DNA of 46,682 bases, from positions 1 through 46,682 of the forward strand of contig CAIPBJ010000015.1 of assembly GCA_903863255.1 (NCBI GenBank), read 5' to 3'. Numbering within the stretch: position 1 is the first letter of the stretch; each line of letters begins with the position of its first letter. The notes beneath the pieces are model-generated. The model did not search any database, was not told where the DNA came from, and was given only the letters and a program-made list of their open reading frames with translations. The position numbers and the translations under genes were made by a program. Shown in pieces: positions 26,718-34,393 of the stretch. This stretch comes from an uncultured Methylophilaceae bacterium. GTDB lineage: Bacteria > Pseudomonadota > Gammaproteobacteria > Burkholderiales > Methylophilaceae.

Positions 26718-28916
26718 ATGGAAATTAAGGTCAACTTTCTCGATAAGCTACGCCTTGAAGCCAAGTTCGATGACTTCACCGTAATTACCGACCAGCCAAT
26801 CCGATATAAAGGCGATGGATCTGCTCCAGGCCCTTTCGATTATTTTCTGGCTTCATCGGTCTTGTGTGCGGCTTATTTTGTGAAGTTGTATTGCAACACT
26901 CGCAATATCCCTACCGAAAATATTCGTCTCTCACAGAATAATATTGTCGATCCGGAAAACCGTTATCAGCAGATTTTCAAGATTCAGGTCGAATTGCCGG
27001 AGTATATCTCTGCGAAAGACCGTCAAGGCATTTTGCGTTCCATCGACCGCTGCACAGTAAAAAAAGTGGTGCAAGCAGGGCCGGAGTTTGTGATTGAAGA
27101 GGTGGATAACCTGGAGTCGGATTCGCAGGCCTTATTGACCTTGAAGCCCTTACCCGATGCCAGTACCTATATTGCAGGCAAGGACCTGCCTTTGGAGCAA
27201 ACCATTGCGAATATGTCAGGTGTGTTGGCTAATCTGGGGATTAAGATTGAAATTGCTTCATGGCGCAACATCATTCCAAACGTGTGGTCGCTGCATATCC
27301 GTGATGCGCATTCGCCGATGTGTTTTACCAACGGCAAGGGGTCCACTAAGGAAAGCGCTTTGGCGTCGGCCTTGGGCGAGTATATCGAACGACTGAGCAA
27401 CAACAATTTCTATGCAGGTTCTTTTTGGGGTGAAGACATCGCCAACGCAGCCTTTGTGCATTATCCGAGTGAGCGCTGGTTCAAGCCAGGACTAAAAGAT
27501 GCATTGCCGACCGAAATTCTGGATGAGTACTGCCGTCAAATTTACGATCCAGATGGCGATCTGCGTGCATCGCATCTGGTCGACACCAATTCAGGGAATG
27601 CAGAGCGCGGTATCTGTTCATTCCCATATGTTCGCAGGTCGGACGGCAAGGTCATCTATTTTCCATCCAACCTGATCGAGAACCTTTACGTAAGCAATGG
27701 CATGAGTGCCGGCAATTCTATTTTTGAAGCGCAGGTACAATGCTTGTCGGAGATATTCGAGAGGGCAGTTAAACGCGAAATTCTGGAAGGTGAAATCGCC
27801 TTGCCGGATGTCCCTCAGAAAGTCCTTGCGAAATACCCCGGCATTCTTGCCGGTATTCAGGAGCTGGAAAATCAGGGCTTCCCGGTGTTGGTGAAAGATG
27901 CATCCATGGGTGGAGTCTATCCGGTGATGTGTGTCACCTTGATGAATCCTCGAACAGGGGGCGTGTTTGCTTCATTCGGCTCGCATCCTAGTCTGGAGGT
28001 GGCGCTTGAACGTAGTTTGACGGAATTATTACAGGGACGCAGTTTAGAAGGCTTGAACGATTTGCCTCAGCCTACTTTTGCAACTGAGGCAGTGACAGAG
28101 CCATATAATTTTGTTGAACACTTTATTGATTCCAGTGGTATCGTTTCCTGGCGCTTTTTTAGCACAAAATCCGATTACGATTTTGTTGAGTGGGACTTTG
28201 CCAGCCAAAGTGAAAACTCAAATGCGGAGAACGCTGCTACATTGTTTGGGATTCTCGAAGCGATGGGCAAGGAAGTCTACGTGGCGGAGTATAACCACTT
28301 GGGTGCGATTGCCTGTCGGATACTCGTGCCCGGATATTCTGAAGTTTATCCCATAGAAGATCTTATCTGGGATAACACGAACAAGGCACTGTTGTTTCGC
28401 TCTGATATTTTGAACCTGTCCCGTCTTGGCGATCCTGCCCTTGAGGCCCTGCTTGATCGCTTACAGAATAATGAACTTGATGAGTACGGTGACATTGCGA
28501 CATTGATCGGTATCGAGTTCGATCAGAATACGAATTGGGGCAAGTTAACCGTCCTGGAGCTGAAGTTGCTTATCCATCTTGCCTTGAAGCAATTTGATGA
28601 GGCTCATGATCTGGTGGGCGCTTTCCTTCAGTATAACGACAACACGATCGAGAGGGCCCTGTTTTACCAAGCCTTGAATGTGGTCTTGGAAGTTCTGCTT
28701 GATGACGATCTGGAACTCAGTGACTACGAGGTCAACTTCCGTCGTATGTTTGGCAATACCAGAATGGACGCTGCCATTGGCTCAGTGGAAGGCAGTGTTC
28801 GCTTCTACGGTTTGACTCCAACCAGTATGAAAATGGAGGGTCTCGACAGGCATCTCCGTATGCTGGACAGCTACAAAAAACTGCATATGGCACGATCCAA
28901 TATGGCAACAACCTAA
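26718..28916 (+). CDS. OsmC-YcaO fusion protein
   Basis: A 732-residue two-domain protein. Residues about 1-130 form an OsmC-like domain with the candidate redox pair Cys50 (LASSVLCAAYF) and Cys112 (IDRCTVKKVV). Residues about 155-580 are a YcaO domain that in the family activates amide backbones with ATP; GKGSTKESALASALGEYIERL (206-226) supplies Glu212, Glu221 and Glu224-Arg225, and QVQCLSEIFERAVKREI continues the ATP site. The C-terminal 130 residues resemble the helical repeat tail of E. coli YcaO, which is linked genetically to RimO methylthiolation of ribosomal protein S12. It is monocistronic, with no RiPP precursor or TfuA partner nearby, and lacks the proline-rich C-terminus of cyclodehydratases. 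Confidence 0.9.
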   Translation: MEIKVNFLDKLRLEAKFDDFTVITDQPIRYKGDGSAPGPFDYFLASSVLCAAYFVKLYCNTRNIPTENIRLSQNNIVDPENRYQQIFKIQVELPEYISAKDRQGILRSIDRCTVKKVVQAGPEFVIEEVDNLESDSQALLTLKPLPDASTYIAGKDLPLEQTIANMSGVLANLGIKIEIASWRNIIPNVWSLHIRDAHSPMCFTNGKGSTKESALASALGEYIERLSNNNFYAGSFWGEDIANAAFVHYPSERWFKPGLKDALPTEILDEYCRQIYDPDGDLRASHLVDTNSGNAERGICSFPYVRRSDGKVIYFPSNLIENLYVSNGMSAGNSIFEAQVQCLSEIFERAVKREILEGEIALPDVPQKVLAKYPGILAGIQELENQGFPVLVKDASMGGVYPVMCVTLMNPRTGGVFASFGSHPSLEVALERSLTELLQGRSLEGLNDLPQPTFATEAVTEPYNFVEHFIDSSGIVSWRFFSTKSDYDFVEWDFASQSENSNAENAATLFGILEAMGKEVYVAEYNHLGAIACRILVPGYSEVYPIEDLIWDNTNKALLFRSDILNLSRLGDPALEALLDRLQNNELDEYGDIATLIGIEFDQNTNWGKLTVLELKLLIHLALKQFDEAHDLVGAFLQYNDNTIERALFYQALNVVLEVLLDDDLELSDYEVNFRRMFGNTRMDAAIGSVEGSVRFYGLTPTSMKMEGLDRHLRMLDSYKKLHMARSNMATT

Positions 28917-28974
28917 TCTATTTTAGGAGAGGCTGCATGGCTTGTTCGGTGAATGACTTCATCTTGTTTGTTAC

Positions 28975-29736
28975 TTATTCGTCGTGTCCCGATTCTTTTG
29001 ATGCTTCTTGGGGGAAAACAAGAATGCATCCGATGATGATGACTAATAAAGTTCCGGATGCGAAGTAACGACTGAGCGCAAGGCCGCCTTGACTCATTGG
29101 CTTGTCAAGAAAATCGCCAACTACGGCGCCAAGTGGTCTCGTTAGTATGAAGGCAGCCCAGAACAGGGCCACTTTGGAAATTTTAGTAAATAAATAAGCT
29201 GCAAGGACAATCAGCAGAAGGACGCTGAAGACAAGTGCTCCGCCACCGTAACCAAGCCCTGCGGTATCGGCCATCCAGTCACCAAGGGCGGTACCAAGAG
29301 TTTGCGAGAACATGATGGTGACCCAGTAAAACAATTCTGATTTGGGTTCGTTGACGGTATTGACGGATATTGAACCCAGTGTCTTATGCCAGGTAGTTAA
29401 AGATAGGATGAGCAGTATGGACAGCAGAATGGCCCCGCCGGTGTAACCTATTCCCAGCGAGCGATCTGCAAAATCAGCGAGCGTGGTGCCCACGGTCGTC
29501 GTGGCAATGATGGTTGTCCAGTAAAGAAATGGATGGTATCGCCTGGCACGAATCTGTGTGAGAACTGAGATTAGGAAGATCACAAGGAAAATAAGCGTTC
29601 CAATCAAATAGCCCAGGTTCATTGACATGGATACTGCGTCGCCACCCGTTTCGCCCAATGTCGTAGCAAAAATCTTGATGATCCAGAAAATTAAAGTAAC
29701 TTCTGGAACTTTTTTGACTGCTTGTTCTAAATGCAT
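28975..29736 (-). CDS. COG4705-type membrane protein with four internal repeats
   Basis: A 253-residue integral membrane protein with roughly eight segments, belonging to the DUF347/COG4705 family of uncharacterised membrane proteins. Four internal repeats are visible, each with a motif of the type TLGxxxxD followed by a glycine-rich turn: TTLGETGGDA, TTVGTTLADFADRSLGIGYTGG, QTLGTALGDWMADTAGLGYGGG and RPLGAVVGDFLDKPMSQGG. Repeated Asp residues inside membrane segments suggest ion or metal handling, which is inference. It is divergent from the OhrR-type regulator, and the inverted-repeat operator at 29867-29910 lies between the two, so it may be redox-regulated. Confidence 0.8.
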   Translation of the reverse strand: MHLEQAVKKVPEVTLIFWIIKIFATTLGETGGDAVSMSMNLGYLIGTLIFLVIFLISVLTQIRARRYHPFLYWTTIIATTTVGTTLADFADRSLGIGYTGGAILLSILLILSLTTWHKTLGSISVNTVNEPKSELFYWVTIMFSQTLGTALGDWMADTAGLGYGGGALVFSVLLLIVLAAYLFTKISKVALFWAAFILTRPLGAVVGDFLDKPMSQGGLALSRYFASGTLLVIIIGCILVFPQEASKESGHDE

Positions 29737-29866
29737 GCTAGTGGCTGTCTAGTATTGATGTTTCAATATTAACATCAAGTCGTTGATCGTTTGAATTCAT
29801 ATGATTGTCAATTTCTTGTATTGAATAAACGTTGGTCAAATATTAGGGGGAAATGCAACCTGTTCT

Positions 29867-29910
29867 ACATGTTAACTATTAAATCGCTTGCTATTAAATA
29901 GTTAACATGT
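29867..29910. promoter_or_regulatory. Inverted-repeat operator upstream of the OhrR-type gene
   Basis: Perfect 14-bp arms ACATGTTAACTATT (29867-29880) and its reverse complement (29897-29910) separated by 16 bp. Inside it is CTATTAAATCGCT, identical to one half of the 28-bp palindrome before the peroxidase gene at 30387. The right arm ends 13 bp before the regulator start at 29923 region, consistent with autorepression by a MarR dimer. Operator function is inferred from symmetry, position and the shared half-site. Confidence 0.65.
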
Positions 29911-29922
29911 CATTATGGCAGC

Positions 29923-30354
29923 ATGACGACTCCAAAATTAAGTGATCAGTTTTGCTTTGCCATATATTCTACATTGCTGGCGATCAATAAAAGCTATCGA
30001 CCGTTACTGGAAAAGCTAGGCCTGACTTATTCGCAATATTTGGTCATGCTCGTTTTATGGGAACAAAATCAGTTGACTGTCTCGGAAATCGGCGAAAAGC
30101 TGTTTCTCGATTCTGCGACGCTGACACCCTTGCTTAAACGAATGGAAAACGCGCATCTGATTGAACGAAATCGAAGTTCTAAAGATGAACGTCATGTTGT
30201 AGTGGCTTTGACGGAAAGCGGCAGCAATCTTCGTCATCAGGCTGCCAGAGTAATGGATACGATGGTCTGCAATCTCGATTGTCCGATAGATGAGCTTAAT
30301 GTCTTGCAAACACGCTTAATGCAACTGAGAAATAACTTAATAAAACGTCTATGA
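29923..30354 (+). CDS. OhrR-type MarR-family redox regulator
   Basis: A 143-residue MarR protein closely matching OhrR. The N-terminal [20 protein letters not shown] carries Cys11 in the position of the peroxide-sensing cysteine, followed by [15 protein letters not shown]. The winged helix is [48 protein letters not shown]. In the family, organic hydroperoxide oxidises the cysteine and releases DNA. It lies between two candidate operators and 140 bp upstream of a periplasmic peroxidase gene, its likely target. No ohr gene is in the window, so the usual partner is replaced or located elsewhere. Confidence 0.9.
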   Translation: MTTPKLSDQFCFAIYSTLLAINKSYRPLLEKLGLTYSQYLVMLVLWEQNQLTVSEIGEKLFLDSATLTPLLKRMENAHLIERNRSSKDERHVVVALTESGSNLRHQAARVMDTMVCNLDCPIDELNVLQTRLMQLRNNLIKRL

Positions 30355-30386
30355 CGTAGGGCGGGAACTGTGGGCAAAATACTGCT

Positions 30387-30414
30387 GCTATTAAATCGCT
30401 AGCGATTTAATAGC
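30387..30414. promoter_or_regulatory. 28-bp perfect palindrome upstream of the peroxidase gene
   Basis: GCTATTAAATCGCT (30387-30400) followed immediately by its exact reverse complement (30401-30414). It lies 80 bp before the peroxidase start and 33 bp after the MarR stop. The half-site recurs at 29878 upstream of the marR gene itself. The lack of a loop makes a terminator unlikely, and the symmetry suits a dimeric winged-helix repressor. Predicted target of the OhrR-type protein. Confidence 0.7.
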
Positions 30415-30493
30415 TAATTAATAGAATAGGCCGGCGACTACTTTTTTTAATGCAACACTTCCATCAACACTTGTTAACCAGAAAGGAATCACA

Positions 30494-31486
30494 ATGAAAT
30501 ACAACCGTTTACTGATAGCCACTTTGATTACGTTCGGCATGGCCAACACATCCACTTTTGCGGATGAGAAACCCGTCACCGAACAACTGGTAGATACCAT
30601 GACAGCGCTTGCTGGCGGCCCGCATCAGGGTTACCGAGCAAACCATGCCAAAGGGGTTATGGCTGAAGGGGTCTTCATACCCTCTGAGGACGCTTCCTCA
30701 CTAAGTATTGCTCCGCATTTCCAGCATCAGTCGACGACTGTGCTGGTGCGTTACTCCGATGCGACAGGCGTTCCAACGATTCCTGATTCAAATGGCAATT
30801 CTTTTCCAAAAGGTATCGCGATCCGGTTCAATCTGTCCGATGGCAGTTACACAGACATTGTCAGCATCTCGACAAATGGCTTCCCTGTATCAAATCCTGA
30901 AGATTTTCTTGGTTTACTGACAGCTATTAAAGACTCATCAACTAGCAAAACTGACCCATCACCGATTCAGGGATTTCTAAATACCCATCCCGCCGCCTCG
31001 CGTTGGGTATCCATGCCTAAACCAGCCCCGGTGAGTTTTGCCAATTTGCCCTTCTATGGCGTGAATGCATTTAAATTTACCAACGCTCAAGGAAAAACAC
31101 AGTATGGTCGTTACCAGATCGTACCCGTTGCAGGTGAAAAGTATCTCTCGGAGCAGGAGGCAAAAGCGGCTGACAATAATTATTTGATGCAGGGAATCGT
31201 CGGAACACTGAGCCATGAGGAGGTGAAATACGATCTTTATGCGCAAATTGCAAATAAGGATGATAACGTAAATGACCCCACAGCCGTATGGCCATCAGAC
31301 AGAACCAAAATCAAACTTGGAACCATTACATTGAAAAGCGCGGTAAGCGACAGCATCAGCCGTGAAAAATCCATCATGTTTAATCCATTGACTTTGACTT
31401 CTGGAATAGCAGCATCTGAAGATCCCATATTGTTAGCCAGACCCGCGGCCTATGCCATCAGTTACGGAAGACGTATTGGTAATTAA
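30494..31486 (+). CDS. Periplasmic catalase-family peroxidase (SrpA-like)
   Basis: A 330-residue haem peroxidase of the small catalase-related family. A signal peptide (MKYNRLLIATLITFGMANTS, cut near TFA-DE) sends it to the periplasm. The distal His51 lies in YRANHAKGVMAEGVF, and the proximal Tyr in the C-terminal RPAAYAISYGRR, so the haem site is complete. Full-length catalases are about 480 residues or more; this group is shorter and usually has peroxidase rather than strong catalase activity. The start has AGAAAGGAA upstream. Position behind an OhrR-type gene and a palindromic operator suggests induction by organic peroxides. A strong hairpin follows at 31512. Confidence 0.9.
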   Translation: MKYNRLLIATLITFGMANTSTFADEKPVTEQLVDTMTALAGGPHQGYRANHAKGVMAEGVFIPSEDASSLSIAPHFQHQSTTVLVRYSDATGVPTIPDSNGNSFPKGIAIRFNLSDGSYTDIVSISTNGFPVSNPEDFLGLLTAIKDSSTSKTDPSPIQGFLNTHPAASRWVSMPKPAPVSFANLPFYGVNAFKFTNAQGKTQYGRYQIVPVAGEKYLSEQEAKAADNNYLMQGIVGTLSHEEVKYDLYAQIANKDDNVNDPTAVWPSDRTKIKLGTITLKSAVSDSISREKSIMFNPLTLTSGIAASEDPILLARPAAYAISYGRRIGN

Positions 31487-31511
31487 CAAGACGTTTATCA
31501 TATAACGCCAA

Positions 31512-31543
31512 AAATATAAGCCCACTTAGGTGGGCTTATATTT
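31512..31543 (+). terminator. Hairpin terminator after the peroxidase gene
   Basis: Perfect 14-bp arms AAATATAAGCCCAC (31512-31525) and complement (31530-31543) with a TTAG loop, 25 bp after the peroxidase stop. The distal arm ends in TATATTT and the upstream flank is A-rich, so it could work in both directions and also serve the convergent LapG-like gene that ends at 31666. Confidence 0.75.
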
Positions 31544-31665
31544 GACAAAAAAAGGAATCGTTTATCCAAATTAGTCAGAAATCAGGAAAATGGATCTAGA
31601 TCAAATTCGGTAATTTAAAATCAATGGTTGAAATAAGCTTTGATCTTAATTCGTTGAGATCCTGC

Positions 31666-32421
31666 TTATTGCAGCCTGATCTTGAATTTTCGCCAGGTAT
31701 CAATCAGATTGGCATTTCCCAAGTACAATTCATTTTGAGACCAGTTCTTTATTTCCCATACATTATCGTTATTGAACGCTATGATTGGTTTAAGATCGCT
31801 TCTCATGGAGCCAGATTCTATTGATTTCACTGCATTATCCAGAATCAGCGGATCTGACTCAGGCGAAGGATAATAGACGAGTACCATGTGACTGGAATCC
31901 GGATCGAAATTAACCGAAGAACCGGCTTTTAATTTTCCCTCTAGCAGATCCTTCAAGCTGGCGATGTTTCCACCAAGCATTTTAACAAAGGTCAGCCTTA
32001 GTTTTTCTTCTGATACGCCGAGTTGAATCAACGTCAAAAATTTGGCTATCGCAAAATCTTCGCAATCGCCACCGTTGGAATTGATTAATTCTTCTGGTGT
32101 TGCCCAGTATTCCTCTTTACCCCAATGTGTCATGTCGGATGCATAAGGAATCTTATTGAAGAAGGAATTGACTAGTTGCAACTTATCCAATTCATTCATG
32201 CTCGTGGATGAATTCAATAAATTTTTCCATTCCTCAATCCGAACCTTTGATTTGGATTGATCGTCACCGTCATGTTGATTAGCATTCACCGTTGAAGAAT
32301 CTTCTGCCTGAGCATTGGGAATAAGCAAAAGTGCTAATAGAATCGCAAGCGTAGTAAGAGAGACGATCCAGAGTTTGTCATTGAATTTTTGAAAGATATT
32401 TTTCATCATTTTCATTCGCAT
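31666..32421 (-). CDS. LapG-like bacterial transglutaminase-like cysteine protease (BTLCP)
   Basis: A periplasmic protease of the BTLCP/DUF920 family. With the start at 32421 it has 251 residues, a signal peptide (LWIVSLTTLAILLALLLIPN to AQA-ED) and the catalytic triad Cys120 (SNGGDCEDFAIAKF), His178 (SSHMVLVYY) and Asp195 (LILDNAV). In Pseudomonas LapG cleaves the adhesin LapA and is held inactive by the c-di-GMP receptor LapD. Neither a LapD-like receptor nor a large adhesin is adjacent. The frame is open to a TTG at 32445, and ATGs at 32415 and 32406 are alternatives; no candidate has a strong ribosome site. Confidence 0.85.
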   Translation of the reverse strand: MRMKMMKNIFQKFNDKLWIVSLTTLAILLALLLIPNAQAEDSSTVNANQHDGDDQSKSKVRIEEWKNLLNSSTSMNELDKLQLVNSFFNKIPYASDMTHWGKEEYWATPEELINSNGGDCEDFAIAKFLTLIQLGVSEEKLRLTFVKMLGGNIASLKDLLEGKLKAGSSVNFDPDSSHMVLVYYPSPESDPLILDNAVKSIESGSMRSDLKPIIAFNNDNVWEIKNWSQNELYLGNANLIDTWRKFKIRLQ

Positions 32422-32577
32422 CGATATGAGTGGCTTGAGATCCAATATAGCTTCGGGGGAGGTTCTTTAATCGAATGAATAAAAATGTAAAACCCGTTCA
32501 CCTTATTGGTTTTTATGACAAGGAATGTCGCTTTGACCCGATTCATAAGTTTTAGGTAATTCTGGTAATATCGCGGG

Positions 32578-33594
32578 ATGGATATTTATTCGATCGTAAA
32601 GCCCGTCTTGTTCAAAATAGATGCTGAAAGAGCCCACGACCTAACACTCAATGGTCTGGTTCTAGCAAATAACCTTGGACTTCTATCATTCTTAAAAAAA
32701 CCTGCGATATGCTTTCCTAGGCAAGTGATGGGACTTGAGTTCCCCAATGCAGTAGGGTTGGCTGCCGGATTGGATAAAAACGGGATCGCCATTGACGCAT
32801 TCGCTGAATTGGGTTTTGGCTTTATAGAAATTGGAACAGTCACTCCCCGTCCCCAGCCAGGCAATCCGATGCCCAGGCTGTTTCGAATTGAGCAGGCTCA
32901 GGGCATCGTCAACCGATTTGGATTTAACAACCTAGGGGTGGACAATCTAGTCGAGAATGTTAAGTCTTCGAGTTATAAAGGGATATTGGGAATTAATATT
33001 GGAAAGAATTTTGATACCCCTAATGAAAATGCACTGCAAGATTATTTGACGGGCATGCAAAAGGTCTATGACCACGCAAGTTATATAACGGTTAACATAT
33101 CTTCTCCGAACACCAAGAATCTTCGACAACTTCAGGAAAAAGAGGCTTTATCTGCTTTGCTGTCAAAATTAAAGGCAGAACAAGCCAGACTCGCTGATCT
33201 ATTTGGTAAATACGTGCCATTTGCTCTTAAGATCGCACCTGACCTGATACCCGAACAATTGATCGAGATTGCGGATCTTTTAAAAATACACCGTATCGAT
33301 GCGGTCATCGCGACGAATACGACATTGTCCCGTGATGGCGTTACTGGGCTTAAGAATGCTGACGAAGCAGGCGGGTTGTCAGGGGCGCCATTAAGAAATC
33401 GGTCAACAATGATCATTCAAAGTCTATCCAGACACCTCGCCGGAGAAGTTCCAATTATTGGGGTTGGCGGCATATTGAGCGGTGCGGATGCGGTCGAGAA
33501 GGTCGCATCGGGAGCAAGCCTTGTTCAGGTGTATAGTGGACTTATTTACAAAGGTCCCAAGCTGGTCAGGCAAATATGCAAGGCGCTAGGATGA
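32578..33594 (+). CDS. pyrD: Dihydroorotate dehydrogenase (quinone), class 2
   Basis: Oxidises dihydroorotate to orotate in pyrimidine synthesis, passing electrons through FMN to membrane quinone. The 338 residues are typical of class 2. Motifs are the N-terminal membrane-associated helices ([11 protein letters not shown]), [45 protein letters not shown] with the catalytic Ser, [10 protein letters not shown], and the phosphate-binding [11 protein letters not shown]. It stands alone on its strand, between the LapG-like gene and the kinase/REC-TPR pair. Confidence 0.97.
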   Translation: MDIYSIVKPVLFKIDAERAHDLTLNGLVLANNLGLLSFLKKPAICFPRQVMGLEFPNAVGLAAGLDKNGIAIDAFAELGFGFIEIGTVTPRPQPGNPMPRLFRIEQAQGIVNRFGFNNLGVDNLVENVKSSSYKGILGINIGKNFDTPNENALQDYLTGMQKVYDHASYITVNISSPNTKNLRQLQEKEALSALLSKLKAEQARLADLFGKYVPFALKIAPDLIPEQLIEIADLLKIHRIDAVIATNTTLSRDGVTGLKNADEAGGLSGAPLRNRSTMIIQSLSRHLAGEVPIIGVGGILSGADAVEKVASGASLVQVYSGLIYKGPKLVRQICKALG

Positions 33595-33626
33595 AATGGG
33601 CCGGTTTCAGTTCAAAGACGGGAGTC

Positions 33627-33662
33627 AAAAAAAAGCTAGAAGGATATCAAAATCCCTCTAGC
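33627..33662 (-). terminator. Intrinsic terminator of the kinase/REC-TPR operon
   Basis: On the minus strand GCTAGAGGG (33662-33654) pairs with CCTTCTAGC (33643-33635), one G-T wobble, across a 10-base AT-rich loop, followed at once by eight T residues (33634-33627). It lies about 117 bp beyond the stop of the ATPase-domain gene and close to the convergent pyrD stop. Confidence 0.8.
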
Positions 33663-33778
33663 CTAAGCTCACTGCTCAAGGAGCGTAGCGATAAGGGGCT
33701 ACCATTCTTTAACGGACAAGACATCAAAAACTTTAACCTGCACATGAAAAAAATCGATCAGCTTGTATACCTTGTTTG

Positions 33779-34393
33779 TTAAGGGATGAACATTTCAAAA
33801 ACCGCACCGTGACTGTTATGAAGTGATACGTTTCCATTTTTTTCCTTATTGATATGCATGGAGGCAATGGAACTGGAGAGGACAAGACCCAGACCGGTCC
33901 CTCTGCGTGATAGATCTGAAAATTTATTCGCAGAATGATTTTCGATAATTGACTTGCTGAACCCAGGCCCATCGTCGCAGAGTTTAAATACAAGAAAACC
34001 ATTGGATTCTTCTACTGAAATCTGAACCTTGTTTTTTGCGAACTGACATGCATTGTGCATGGCATTCTCCAACGCAAGACGAATGTATAGTTCATCATAG
34101 AACCAGATCATGGGTGCCTTTTCAGTATTTGATTCAATCTTGATGTGTGGAAACAAGGGGCAATATTCATTGGATATCTCCGATATTAGATCGGATGGGG
34201 AGTTGGCTTCTATATTGATTCTCATGCCTTGTTCCTGATGCTTGTGCCAAAGCAGCAGGTTCGTAAGCCGATTTGAGGTATGCATCAGCATCTCGATCTC
34301 GGAACTGAAGTTCCCTAGCTTTTCCAGTCTCAATGCCAGGCCGCCCAGGTTGTTCTTTGCATCGTGTATGACGGCTAAATCGAGTTCATTCAT
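33779..34393 (-). CDS. Sensorless cytosolic histidine kinase
   Basis: A 204-residue protein consisting only of a short dimerisation segment and an ATPase domain. His10 in AVIHDAKNNLGGLALRL resembles the HDxxNxL box of kinases; the ATPase domain has the N box ENAMHNACQFA, DDGPGF and GTGLGLVLSSSIA. There is no membrane segment or sensor domain, so the input must come from another protein. The ATG overlaps the stop of the upstream REC-TPR gene (ATGA), making that response regulator its likely partner. If His10 is not a phosphoacceptor it could instead act like an anti-sigma-type kinase, which I consider less likely. Confidence 0.8.
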   Translation of the reverse strand: MNELDLAVIHDAKNNLGGLALRLEKLGNFSSEIEMLMHTSNRLTNLLLWHKHQEQGMRINIEANSPSDLISEISNEYCPLFPHIKIESNTEKAPMIWFYDELYIRLALENAMHNACQFAKNKVQISVEESNGFLVFKLCDDGPGFSKSIIENHSANKFSDLSRRGTGLGLVLSSSIASMHINKEKNGNVSLHNSHGAVFEMFIP

